Part shown: positions 1 through 9,541 of the stretch, one piece after another | How the letters are laid out: every line of letters starts with the position of its first letter | How positions within the stretch are numbered: the first letter of the stretch is position 1 | NCBI GenBank assembly: GCA_020853235.1 | Contig: JADYZG010000026.1 | Span: forward strand, 1 to 64,000 | Source: a bacterium | GTDB lineage: Bacteria; Patescibacteriota; Dojkabacteria; GCA-002793355 | Direction of reading: 5' to 3' | DNA: 64,000 nt | Position numbers and translations under genes: made by a program | Notes under the pieces: generated by a model | Database searches by the model: none | The model's input: only the letters and a program-made list of their open reading frames with translations | What the model was told of the DNA's origin: nothing

Positions 1-61
1 AAAAATAGGGGTCTGTTTTACTTGCACAATAAGTACCTAATCTACTATAATACGAAGTAAT

Positions 62-133
62 CCAGAGGTAGCTCAATGGTAGAGCAGGAGACTGTAAATC
101 TCTTGGTTAGGGGTTCAAGTCCCTTCCTCTGGA
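62..133 (+). tRNA. tRNA-Tyr (anticodon GTA), class I with short variable loop
   Basis: Acceptor CCAGAGG/CCTCTGG (7 bp), U8A9, D-arm GCTC..GAGC, anticodon stem GGAGA/TCTCT with loop CTGTAAA, 5-nt variable loop TGGTT, T-loop TTCAAGT, discriminator A; no encoded CCA; followed by a T run. Confidence 0.93.
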
Positions 134-253
134 TTTTTTCAGTTTTTTCTCGCTCACTTGGTTGAAATGTTTTCCAACCATTTCATTTACGATCCAAAAA
201 TTAAAAATTTCCAGCAAAATAGTTATTTATACGCAGATAGTGCACTAAATTTT

Positions 254-607
254 TTACCCAGCTCTACTGCCATTCGGAACTGGCTTTTCTGGACATGCTA
301 ATACAGGGACAATACCGTCTGCAAATCCGATATCAAAAATCATGCCTTCGGATATCTCACCTGCCATTTGCTTTGGTTCTAGGTTTACAACAAACAACGC
401 TTGCTTCCCTTCTATCTCTTTAGGGTTTTCACGTTCTTTTTTGAGTCCGACGAGAATTTGCCTTTGAAACTCTCCAAAATCGACGTGGAGTTTTACCAAT
501 TTGTCTGAACCTACTATATCTGTAACGGTTATAATCGTTCCTACTCGAATATCAACTTTTTCTAGGTAATTAAACGCAATAATAGGTTTGATCTCCGTCA
601 TAAGCAA
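254..607 (-). CDS. tRNA-binding (OB-fold, MetRS C-terminal/CsaA/Trbp111-like) domain protein
   Basis: ORF 117 aa; 'VDIRVGTIITVTDIVGSDKLVKLHVDFGE...ILVGLKK...GKQALFVVNLEPKQMAGEISEGMI' is typical of the tRNA_bind family. Confidence 0.85.
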   Translation of the reverse strand: MLMTEIKPIIAFNYLEKVDIRVGTIITVTDIVGSDKLVKLHVDFGEFQRQILVGLKKERENPKEIEGKQALFVVNLEPKQMAGEISEGMIFDIGFADGIVPVLACPEKPVPNGSRAG

Positions 608-1870
608 TTATACTGCCCCACGTAACTCTCTCTCAATTTCCATGAGCCTATTATATTTGCTGACTCGTTCCCCTCGTGTTGGTCCAACTTTGACGTAAGC
701 ACTTCCTACTGCGACCGCGAGATCGGCAATGAAGTCGTCGTTTGTCTCTCCTCCACCACGATGTGAGGTAATCGTCATAATGTTGTGTTCGTTGGCGATT
801 TTACAACAGGCAATTGTTTCTGATAGTGTTCCGATTTGGTTTGGCTTGATGATGATTCCAGAGATAGCGTCAAGTTCAATCGCTTTGCGAAGTCGGTTGA
901 TGTTGGTTACGGTGAGGTCGTCGCCTATATGTTTTATTCCCTTAGCCTTCAAAATTTGATTTAACGTAACCCAGTTATCCCAATCATCTTCTGAAAGTAG
1001 GTCTTCAAGAGAAACGAAGCTGTATTTATCAAGCCATTCTTCGTAGTAATGAATCAATTCTTCGCCCGTAAATTGTCGGTTTTCTAATTTCAGTTCGTAA
1101 TTGCCGTTAAAAAACTCACTTGCAGCAGCGTCAATTGAGATGCCAAGTTCTTTTCCAGGGGTGTACCCAGCTCGTTTAATTGCTTCTGTCACGAATTCTA
1201 GCGGATCTGTATTGTTTGGTATTCCGTTTGGTGCAAAGGCACCTTCATTTCCCCCGTTAGTAGAGAGTTTGTGTTCTTTCAGTATCTTTTTTAACTGATG
1301 ATAGGTTTCGAGTGCTTTTCTGACATTTTCGGTTACACTCCCCTGCTCTTTTGCACTCACACAAAACTCCTGAAAATCTGTTGTTTCATCTGCATGTTTT
1401 CCCCCTTCGATGATAACAACCATTGGTTGAGGTAATTTCGTTAAGTCGGTTGTGAGATTGTATGTTTGAATCAAGTATTTATAGAGTGGCAGTTGTTTTG
1501 AATTTGCGACAGCACGAGCTACTGCCAATGAAACTGCAAGAATTGCATTACCTCCCAAACGAGCTTTGTTGGGAGTGCCGTCAAGTTGAATCATTGCAGT
1601 GTCGATATCGATCTGGTTTTCCGCAGGAATATCTGCAATTTTTGGATAAATTTCTGTAAGAATGTTTGCTACAGCTTTTAAGTTTCCTTGTCCGTTCCAG
1701 CGTGTAGTGTCTCCATCAACTAGCACGGTAGCTTCGTGACTTCCTGCAGAAGCTCCATACGGAACGGAGGCAATTCCAACTGCTCCCGTATCAAGAGTAA
1801 CTTTTACCTCGACAGTTGGGTAACCTCCAGATGCAAGAATTTCGTAGGCGACAATTTTTATAATTTTCAT
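608..1870 (-). CDS. eno: Enolase
   Basis: 420 aa; motifs GNEGAFAPN, SIDAAASEFF, FVSLEDLLSEDDWDNW, GDDLTVTN, IKPNQIGTLSETI, SHRGGGETNDDFIADLAVA. Confidence 0.95.
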   Translation of the reverse strand: MKIIKIVAYEILASGGYPTVEVKVTLDTGAVGIASVPYGASAGSHEATVLVDGDTTRWNGQGNLKAVANILTEIYPKIADIPAENQIDIDTAMIQLDGTPNKARLGGNAILAVSLAVARAVANSKQLPLYKYLIQTYNLTTDLTKLPQPMVVIIEGGKHADETTDFQEFCVSAKEQGSVTENVRKALETYHQLKKILKEHKLSTNGGNEGAFAPNGIPNNTDPLEFVTEAIKRAGYTPGKELGISIDAAASEFFNGNYELKLENRQFTGEELIHYYEEWLDKYSFVSLEDLLSEDDWDNWVTLNQILKAKGIKHIGDDLTVTNINRLRKAIELDAISGIIIKPNQIGTLSETIACCKIANEHNIMTITSHRGGGETNDDFIADLAVAVGSAYVKVGPTRGERVSKYNRLMEIERELRGAV

Positions 1871-1962
1871 AGACGGGCAGTCAATTTTAGATAGTAAAGT
1901 ATAGTGAGTACAGGGGAAAGAGTAAAGGGGTTGTCAAAGTAAAATATCAGAAGGTGTTAACC

Positions 1963-3768
1963 TTACTCATACCCTTTCGCTTGAGCCGTAAACATTTTGT
2001 AGTACAGTCCTTTTCTTATCATAAGTTCTTGATGATTTCCTTGTTCGACAATTATACCTTTGTCAAGAACAAATACTTTATCGACATTTCTAATAGTAGC
2101 AAATCTGTGTGAAATTATTATTGTTGTAGCTTGCTTTGTTGCAGCATTAATCTCAGTAAATACCTTTTCTTCAGCAAGGGCATCAAGGGCAGAAGTAGGT
2201 TCATCTAAAATAATAAACGTAGGATCCGCAAAGATTCCTCGTGCAATACCAATACTCTGCCATTGCCCTCCAGACAGCTCAACGCCGTCCTTAAAGTCAG
2301 TACTCAATGAAGTTTCGTATTTATGAGTGAGTTTATTGATCATTTTATCCGCTCCAACATGTTTTGCGGCTCGTTGTACTAAAGAAGTATTTTCGATATC
2401 TTCTATATTGCTCAGTCCTATGTTTTCTCGAACAGTAAACCAGTATTGTGCAAATCTTTGAAGTAGAACACCCCATAATTTATAATATGAGGTAAGGTCG
2501 ATATCTCGAATGTTGACATCATTAATCAAAATTTCACCAGAAGTAACGTCATAAAACCGAGCAAGAAGTTTGACTAACGTGCTTTTCCCTGCGCCGTTCT
2601 CCCCTACAATCGCAATCTTTTCTGTTGGAGAAATTGTAAAGGATACGTTTTTCAAAATGAATTTTTTGCTATTTGGATACTTAAACGAGACATTCCTGAA
2701 TTCAATTTTAGGTGCCATTTGTAAAACTGATTTTGGTGATAGAGGTTTTTTAATTTTTTCTTGTAAGGAGAAGAAAATTCTGGTGTCTTGCAAAAAAGGT
2801 GATTGCTCGATAAACATAGATAAGTATCTTTGCAGGGATGTAAAGCTACTACTAACAGTAGCAAGGCTCACTAGGTAAAACGTATAGTTTCCAATTGTGA
2901 GGTTACCCTGTAACACTTGAGTAAGTAACCAATAATGTATCCCTGTAAAAAGTATTACAGAAATAAGTGCGGTAAGGACATAGTGGAAACTCTGTTTTGT
3001 TAACGGTGCAATGACTCTATTGTTAAAGTTCGCAAAGGCTTTACGAAATCTTACAATAAGATAATTAGCGAACCCATATATTTTTGCTTCTTGAAGTACC
3101 TGTAAATTGCTTAATCCGTAAAGTGCGTGACTGGCATGCTTTCTGTCTTCTCCATTTGAGCTCCAAATATTCCAAATTCTTTCTCCCGACTGCTTGTCGA
3201 CGAGATAGTTCAAGTAGATTGGTATAAGAAGTAAGATGATAATAATTGGTTCTAGCGTTAGTAATATACTTACGAGCATCACCGATGTAATAGTAGATGC
3301 AAAGAAATTTGAAATTGCCACGAAGGCATTCGGCCCGCGCCATCCGAGTGTACTTGAAGTTCGTTCTATCATCGACTGAAATTCAGGATCTTCATGATAT
3401 TGAATATCGAGCTGAGCAATTTTTTCTAGCTTTTTTATTTGTATCTTTTCATCGAATAGATAATTTTTTCGTAATTCAAAATATCTACTCGCAATCGTGA
3501 ATACTTTGATGAGCAGTTCCGTACAAATATAAGCGATGAATAATCTGAAAAGTGCCAGTGGCATCTGAGAGATATGTTGCTCAACTGCGTGGATAAGCTC
3601 TTGTACAATTTGAGCGGAAAAATAATTAAGTACAATCGAAGATAGTCCGATAATCGGGAGAAGTAATACCCAGATAACTCCATGCCAGCTTGTGACGCTT
3701 AGCGTGGTTTTGGCCAACCATAAGGCGTTCCTGAAATGTTCTTTCCAGGTAATCCTTTGTGCTTTCAT
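1963..3768 (-). CDS. ABC transporter, fused permease/ATP-binding exporter
   Basis: ORF track starts at 3894, but MKAQRITW (3768) is the likely start: TATACT -10 lies 6 nt upstream. Walker A GENGAGKST, signature LSGGQWQSIGIARGI, Walker B FIILDEPTSALD. Confidence 0.9.
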   Translation of the reverse strand: MKAQRITWKEHFRNALWLAKTTLSVTSWHGVIWVLLLPIIGLSSIVLNYFSAQIVQELIHAVEQHISQMPLALFRLFIAYICTELLIKVFTIASRYFELRKNYLFDEKIQIKKLEKIAQLDIQYHEDPEFQSMIERTSSTLGWRGPNAFVAISNFFASTITSVMLVSILLTLEPIIIILLLIPIYLNYLVDKQSGERIWNIWSSNGEDRKHASHALYGLSNLQVLQEAKIYGFANYLIVRFRKAFANFNNRVIAPLTKQSFHYVLTALISVILFTGIHYWLLTQVLQGNLTIGNYTFYLVSLATVSSSFTSLQRYLSMFIEQSPFLQDTRIFFSLQEKIKKPLSPKSVLQMAPKIEFRNVSFKYPNSKKFILKNVSFTISPTEKIAIVGENGAGKSTLVKLLARFYDVTSGEILINDVNIRDIDLTSYYKLWGVLLQRFAQYWFTVRENIGLSNIEDIENTSLVQRAAKHVGADKMINKLTHKYETSLSTDFKDGVELSGGQWQSIGIARGIFADPTFIILDEPTSALDALAEEKVFTEINAATKQATTIIISHRFATIRNVDKVFVLDKGIIVEQGNHQELMIRKGLYYKMFTAQAKGYE

Positions 3769-3787
3769 AGCGTCAGTATACTCTATT

Positions 3788-5704
3788 TTACACGTCCAAC
3801 ATTGCGTACTTTGCGTACTGCTGAATGAACTTTTTACGTGGCGCAACCTCTGATCCCATGAGCATATCAAACAATTGATCTGCTGCAGCTGCATCGTGTA
3901 CCGAGACTTTTTTGAGGACTCGTTTGTTTACGTCCATTGTCGTTTCTTGTAATTGTTCTGGGTTCATTTCACCAAGACCTTTAAATCGCTGAACACTTTT
4001 AATTTTGTGACCAGCTGCAACCTGTTTGGCAAGGAACTTGTCTTTTTCTGGTTCACTAACGAACCAATATTTGTCTTTTCCAACTTCAACTTTAAATAAT
4101 GGTGGTTGCGCAATAAATACTCTACCATCATCGATAAGTCGGCGCATAAAACGATAAAAGAAGGTCAAAATCAAGGTGACAATGTGCGAACCGTCAACAT
4201 CAGCATCAGTCATAAGAATTACTTTTCCATAACGAAGTCTTGTCATATCCATTTGATCAGCGATTCCGCAGCCAAGTGCAGTAACAAGGTCTTTTAATCG
4301 TTCATTCGCAAGAACACGATCAACGCGGTGTTTTTCTGCATTAATTGGCTTACCTGTCAAAGAAAGGATTGCTTGGAATTCACGGTCACGTGCTTGTTTT
4401 GCAGACCCACCCGCGCTTTCACCTTCTACAACAAACAACTCGGATTTATCTTTATCTTTGGTTGAACAGTCAGCAAGTTTTCCAGGTAACGCACTAAAAG
4501 TTAACGCTCCTTTTCGAAGAATTGCGTTTCGTGCTGCCTTTGCTGCATTTCTAGCCTTTAATGAAAGAATTGCTCGAGAAATAACTTGTTTTGCATCTTG
4601 GGGATTTTCGGTAAAGAATTCAGCTAGCGCATCGGAAACAACGCTCTGCACAGCACTCTTTACTTCTGGATTATTGAGTTTAATCTTTGTCTGACCTTCG
4701 TATTGTGGGTGCCCAAGTTTGACGGAAATGATTGCGGTTAATCCCTCTCGAACATCTTCGCCTTCGAGTTTTGTTTTTTCATCAAGTAGTTTGTTTGCGA
4801 GACCATATTTATTGATTGCAGAAGTAAGCGCGGCTTTAAAACCTGCTAGGTGGGTTCCTCCTTCTGGGTTTTCAATGTTATTTGCAAATGTTCGAATTTT
4901 ATCACTCATAGAATCTGTGTAGACAAACCCAACCTCAACCAGAATATTATCTTTCTCTTTGTTCACGTAGAACGGAGTCTTCATGATTGCTGTTCCGGTT
5001 TGTTGGTTATGAACGAACGAGAGGATACCTTTCTCAAAATAATACCGTTTGACGATTGGTTTCGTACTTGACTCGTTGATAAAGGTAAACGTAATTCCTG
5101 AAGTCAAAAATCCTTGATAGTGAATTCGTGTTTCAATCGCTTTTGGGCTGTATTGTAGGTCTCCAAAAATTTCAGGGTCTGGAGTGAAAAACTGTCTTGT
5201 TCCCTGTCTGTCTTTGTATTCTGGTGATGATTTAGAGGTTAGTTCCGTTTGTGGAATACCCTGCTTAAATTCTTGCTGATACATTTTTCCATCTCTAAAA
5301 ACGGCAGTAACCATTTTGATTGAAAGTGCATTAGTACAAGACATTCCAACACCGTGTAACCCACCGGAGATTTTATACGCGCCTTTATCAAATTTTCCAC
5401 CTGCGTGAAGAACAGTCATGACTGTCTCGAGTGCACTCTTTCCAGTTTCGGGGTGAATATCAGTTGGAATGCCACGTCCATTATCCTGTACGGTAATTGA
5501 ATTGTCTTTGTGAAGGATGACCGTAATGTGCGTTGCAAAACCCGCAAGCGCTTCGTCGACTGCGTTATCAAGAACCTCGTAGAATATCTGATTCATACCA
5601 TTAATATCGGTAGATCCGATATACATGGCTGGTCGTTGTCTTACTGCCTCTAGCCCCTTAAGAACGGTAATATTGGATGCTGTATAGGTTGGTGTTTTTG
5701 TCAT
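3788..5704 (-). CDS. gyrB: DNA gyrase/topoisomerase IV subunit B
   Basis: 638 aa; YEVLDNAVDEALAG, DNGRGIPTDIHPETGKSALETVMTVLHAGGKF, GLHGVGMSC, VEGESAGGSAKQARDR, LMTDADVDGSHI. Confidence 0.95.
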   Translation of the reverse strand: MTKTPTYTASNITVLKGLEAVRQRPAMYIGSTDINGMNQIFYEVLDNAVDEALAGFATHITVILHKDNSITVQDNGRGIPTDIHPETGKSALETVMTVLHAGGKFDKGAYKISGGLHGVGMSCTNALSIKMVTAVFRDGKMYQQEFKQGIPQTELTSKSSPEYKDRQGTRQFFTPDPEIFGDLQYSPKAIETRIHYQGFLTSGITFTFINESSTKPIVKRYYFEKGILSFVHNQQTGTAIMKTPFYVNKEKDNILVEVGFVYTDSMSDKIRTFANNIENPEGGTHLAGFKAALTSAINKYGLANKLLDEKTKLEGEDVREGLTAIISVKLGHPQYEGQTKIKLNNPEVKSAVQSVVSDALAEFFTENPQDAKQVISRAILSLKARNAAKAARNAILRKGALTFSALPGKLADCSTKDKDKSELFVVEGESAGGSAKQARDREFQAILSLTGKPINAEKHRVDRVLANERLKDLVTALGCGIADQMDMTRLRYGKVILMTDADVDGSHIVTLILTFFYRFMRRLIDDGRVFIAQPPLFKVEVGKDKYWFVSEPEKDKFLAKQVAAGHKIKSVQRFKGLGEMNPEQLQETTMDVNKRVLKKVSVHDAAAADQLFDMLMGSEVAPRKKFIQQYAKYAMLDV

Positions 5705-5794
5705 ATAGAGGATTATAGCATTATACTTTCAGTTTTTGAGTTTGTTGGGTAGCTATTGTTGTATGTATTTGACAAAATGTTATAAAATGCGGTG

Positions 5795-7192
5795 ATGAAC
5801 AAGAAAACAAAGATCGTTTGCACCATTGGCCCTGCTTCATGGGACCCCGAAATCATGCGAAAAATGATTGAAAATGGTATGAATTGTGCTAGAGTTAATG
5901 GCGCATTCGCTGACCCTGCAGAAATGGACAAGGTTAAAAATTTGGTGAGGGCAATTTCTGAAGAGGTTTCTTTGATGCTCGATGTTAAAGGCCCAGAGGT
6001 CCGAATGAATAAATTTCCAGAACCTATTAAAATTGCACCGGGCATGCCAATACTTATTGGCAGCTCACCCTCAAGCCCAATTTATCCTGCAAATTACCCA
6101 ATGTTGTATCAGTTCGTTAAGCCTGGTCAGATCATTCTTGTTGGCGACGGAGATGTAGAACTTGTCGTGAAAGATGTCGTCAATATGACGATGCATTGTG
6201 AGGTTGTATTTGGTGAAATTCTTAAACCAGGAAAGGCACTTAACTTGCCAGGGTGTATTTACACCACAGATGTTCTTACAGAAAAAGATAAAGAGAATTT
6301 GCGACATGCAATTGTTACTGGATGGGATTTTGTCTCACCTTCTTTTATTCAAGATAAAGAATCTGCACTTCAAGTTCGCGAATTTGTTAAAGGCTCCGAT
6401 ATGAAAATTATTGCGAAGATAGAAAATCAAGTAGGTATCGACAATATCGACCAAATCCTTGAAGTAGTCGACGGGATTATGGTTGCACGTGGTGGCTTGG
6501 GTGTTGAACTTGGTCTTTCTAAGGTCCCGATGATACAAAAATTATTAATAGAGAAAGCTAATAATGCGGGAAAACCCGTGATTACTGCGACTCAAATGCT
6601 CGAGTCGATGACGACAAATCCAAGTCCTACACGAGCAGAGGCAAACGATGTAGCAACTGCTATACTTTCTGGAACTGATGCAGTCATGTTGTCTGGAGAA
6701 AGTTCTGCTGGAAAATATCCTGCAGAGGCAGTTGCATTTATGACGCAGACTGCAATTGAAGTCGAATCTTCAATTCAGCCAAAGATAATGATGTCGCGTG
6801 CATTGGATGCGTCGATTTCAGCTGATGCAATTACAAAAGCAGCGGCCTCATTATGTATTGAAATGATAAAAGATATCGATAAGGTTATTGTTGTCTCTAA
6901 AAGTGGACGGACTGCTCGACTCTTGACTCGCCATAATGTTGCGCAGCCGGTTTATGCATTTGTTAGTACCGATTTATTCGCACGAACATTAATGTTAAGC
7001 AAAGGCATAGTGAAAGTATTCATACAAGAACCTACGGAAGATACTCGTGACCATGCGATTCAAGGTATTATAGATCGAGCTAAAACTGAAGGAATTGTTA
7101 GTGTTAATGACAGAATACTTCTGATTTGTAAGACTCCAATTGATGGGGAACACTATTTCCCTAACATTTTTGAAGTGCTCGAAATTAAGTAA
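5795..7192 (+). CDS. pyk: Pyruvate kinase
   Basis: KTKIVCTIGPAS, MLDVKGPEVR, IIAKIENQVGIDNIDQI, VARGGLGVELG, TATQMLESMTTNPSPTRAEANDVATAILSGTDAVMLSGESSAGKYP. Confidence 0.95.
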   Translation: MNKKTKIVCTIGPASWDPEIMRKMIENGMNCARVNGAFADPAEMDKVKNLVRAISEEVSLMLDVKGPEVRMNKFPEPIKIAPGMPILIGSSPSSPIYPANYPMLYQFVKPGQIILVGDGDVELVVKDVVNMTMHCEVVFGEILKPGKALNLPGCIYTTDVLTEKDKENLRHAIVTGWDFVSPSFIQDKESALQVREFVKGSDMKIIAKIENQVGIDNIDQILEVVDGIMVARGGLGVELGLSKVPMIQKLLIEKANNAGKPVITATQMLESMTTNPSPTRAEANDVATAILSGTDAVMLSGESSAGKYPAEAVAFMTQTAIEVESSIQPKIMMSRALDASISADAITKAAASLCIEMIKDIDKVIVVSKSGRTARLLTRHNVAQPVYAFVSTDLFARTLMLSKGIVKVFIQEPTEDTRDHAIQGIIDRAKTEGIVSVNDRILLICKTPIDGEHYFPNIFEVLEIK

Positions 7193-7221
7193 AAAAATCC
7201 GAGAAAGTGTTAAAATACCCT

Positions 7222-7980
7222 ATGAACGAAGGGTTACTCTATATTATTGCGACGCCAATCGGAAATTTAGGTGATATTTCCCAACGAGCTTTGGATATTA
7301 TTCAAAATTGTGATTATATTGTTTCGGAAAATCCTGCAACAACTGGGAAACTCCTCGTAAAATACGGAATAAAAAAAACTATTCGTTGGTATCGAGAAAG
7401 TAACCATAAAAGCATGAGTAAGTTTATTATCGATGATATTAAAATTCATCATCAAACGATTGGAGTCGTTTCAGAAGCAGGTACTCCACTTGTTTCTGAT
7501 CCAGGTGCAAAATTACTTATTGATGCATATGCAGAGAATGTGAAAATAATTCCAATACCTGGTGCATCAGCTGTTACTACTGCAATAAGTGCATTTCCAG
7601 TCGCGAGTGCGAAATTCCTCTTTTGGGGTTTTGCTCCGCGTAAAGAAGGCGAATTTCGCAGAATGATTACCGACAACCTTTCATTTATCATTAAAGAAAA
7701 AGTGGCAATTGTTTATTTTGAATCTCCGTTTCGTCTGAAGAAAACTCTTGGGTATTTGCAGAAGATTGCTGAAGAATTGTCAGTTAACCAAAATCTCGAT
7801 TTGAAAGTTGGACTCGGAAAAGAAATGACAAAGATTTTTGAATCATACGTTTTCGACAGTCCGCAGGGCATTCTGCAAAGAGAATCAAAAGATTTTAAAC
7901 TTGATAAAGGAGAGGCAACACTTGTCATTATTATAAAAAAACGGCAGAATGACACTAATGAGCGAATGGAAAGTTATTAA
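7222..7980 (+). CDS. rsmI: 16S rRNA (cytidine-2'-O)-methyltransferase
   Basis: LYIIATPIGNLGDISQRAL, VVSEAGTPLVSDPGAKL, PIPGASAVTTAISA, FWGFAPRK; ATG at 7222 preferred (TAAAAT 5 nt upstream). Confidence 0.92.
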   Translation: MNEGLLYIIATPIGNLGDISQRALDIIQNCDYIVSENPATTGKLLVKYGIKKTIRWYRESNHKSMSKFIIDDIKIHHQTIGVVSEAGTPLVSDPGAKLLIDAYAENVKIIPIPGASAVTTAISAFPVASAKFLFWGFAPRKEGEFRRMITDNLSFIIKEKVAIVYFESPFRLKKTLGYLQKIAEELSVNQNLDLKVGLGKEMTKIFESYVFDSPQGILQRESKDFKLDKGEATLVIIIKKRQNDTNERMESY

Positions 7981-8722
7981 GCTCGGAGGTTCGCTACTGT
8001 CCCCATACGAAACCGCATCACGTTCGTTGCGGATAGGTCAGTTACCCTTCGACATGGATTATACGCGGGAACTACTTAACGAAGTAAAGATTTCTGCGCA
8101 GAAAATAGTTTTTGTTATTGGTGGTGGATTTCTTAATCGTTGGTACTTGCAACAAATGCGTGATAACAGGCTAGAGAAGCCAGAAACGGTCACAGATTTT
8201 CATATACTTGGGATGGCAGCATCTGACATAAACGCAACTATTTTCCGTATTTTAGCAGGAGAAACCTTAAGTTACGACAACGTATATCCAAGTGTCGTTA
8301 AATATGACGATTATACTCGACTACAAAGTATATCGACAGAATTTGATAAATATCAAATTGTTGTTGCCGCGGGGTGGAAACCTGGACATAGCCATGATGT
8401 TGATGCATTGATGTTTTCTACATTATTCGGAAATAAAAAAGTTTACAGTTTTAAAAATATTGACGGAATCTACTCAGCAGATCCACGAATGGAACCAACG
8501 GCAAAAAAGAAAAAAACACTTACTTGGGAAAGTTATCAAGCAATTATTAAGTCTCATATTCATAAACCTGGAGCAAATTTTCCTATTGATCCAATTGCAG
8601 CGAGTCTAGCAGAAACTACCAAGACGAGTTTTGTCGTGATTGATGGCCGTGATATCCGTGCTGTTCGAGAAGTCTTTACGGAAGGGAGAACTACGAGGGG
8701 CTCTACGATTCTTTCAGGGTAA
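7958..8722 (+). CDS. pyrH: UMP kinase-like amino-acid-kinase-family protein (archaeal-type)
   Basis: VIKLGGSLLSP, VIGGGFLNRWY, GWKPGHSHDVDAL, FKNIDGIYSADPRMEPTAKK, FPIDPIAASLAE resemble archaeal UMP kinases; overlaps the 3' end of rsmI. Confidence 0.8.
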   Translation: MSEWKVIKLGGSLLSPYETASRSLRIGQLPFDMDYTRELLNEVKISAQKIVFVIGGGFLNRWYLQQMRDNRLEKPETVTDFHILGMAASDINATIFRILAGETLSYDNVYPSVVKYDDYTRLQSISTEFDKYQIVVAAGWKPGHSHDVDALMFSTLFGNKKVYSFKNIDGIYSADPRMEPTAKKKKTLTWESYQAIIKSHIHKPGANFPIDPIAASLAETTKTSFVVIDGRDIRAVREVFTEGRTTRGSTILSG

Positions 8723-9530
8723 TTGTGTTATTGACCAAATGTTTCAGTAATACGGCGACGGTTACTGGCCCAACACCGCCTGGAACGGGAGTGAATCCTC
8801 CAAGATGGTTACTTCCAAGTGCTACCAAAAAATCTCCAACAATTTTTCCTTCACTATTCACGCTGGTCCCGACATCGATTAGAATCGCACCTTTCTTTAG
8901 ATCTTTTTCTGAGAATACCTGTGGTTTGCCAACGCAGCTGATAACAATACTTGCATGAGCAATCAGACTTTTGTTGTTTTTTGTGAATTCATTAATACCG
9001 TTCACATTTGTATATCCGAGACTCCTCAATGCGGTAATTATAGATCCACCAGCATACGGGGCGTTTCCGATTACTAAAACATTTTCACTTTTGCTGTCTT
9101 GGGTATGTTCTGTAAGTATTTCGCAAACAGCATCTGCGACTGCAGTGTGAAATGGTGAGTTAGTAAGTAATAATCCATCCACATCGAGTTCTCGAGGGAT
9201 ATTGGTAAGTATTTGCTCTAAGGGGACTTCAGAAACCACTGGTAGTTGAATCATAATTCCGTGAACAGAGTGTTTGTACTGCTCTATTGTTTGAACAACT
9301 TGTTGTTCGAGGTCAGTATTTTCAGAAAGGATTTCGTGAATAACCGTTACACCGATTTCTTCTGCGCGCTTCTTTTTCATACCGACATATTGTGTTGAAG
9401 CTGGGTTATTTCCTGCCTGAATAATTAAAAGTTGTGGATGGAGTTTTTTAGTTGTGATTGTTTCGGCAAGTCGTGTGAGAATTTTTTGTGCTAACGCTTT
9501 ACCATCAAAAATTTTGGTTTGCAGAGACAT
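8703..9530 (-). CDS. folD: Bifunctional methylenetetrahydrofolate dehydrogenase/cyclohydrolase
   Basis: AGNNPASTQYVGMKKKRAEEIG, GIMIQLPV, DVDGL, GGFTPVPGGVGPVTVAVLLKH; start MSLQTK at 9530 supported by TATACT 5 nt upstream. Confidence 0.93.
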   Translation of the reverse strand: MSLQTKIFDGKALAQKILTRLAETITTKKLHPQLLIIQAGNNPASTQYVGMKKKRAEEIGVTVIHEILSENTDLEQQVVQTIEQYKHSVHGIMIQLPVVSEVPLEQILTNIPRELDVDGLLLTNSPFHTAVADAVCEILTEHTQDSKSENVLVIGNAPYAGGSIITALRSLGYTNVNGINEFTKNNKSLIAHASIVISCVGKPQVFSEKDLKKGAILIDVGTSVNSEGKIVGDFLVALGSNHLGGFTPVPGGVGPVTVAVLLKHLVNNTITLKES

Positions 9531-9541
9531 GCGTAAGTATA

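Noticed and set aside
3769-3894. N-terminal 42-residue extension of the ABC transporter ORF (MQLQQINCLICSW...)
   Set aside because: Overlaps the 3' end of gyrB in another frame; a TATACT box 6 nt before the internal ATG at 3768 marks the likely true start.
5769-5786. TTGACA next to TATAAA upstream of pyk as a classical promoter
   Set aside because: Spacing is only about 6 bp, so the two cannot be a -35/-10 pair; only the -10-like element is considered.
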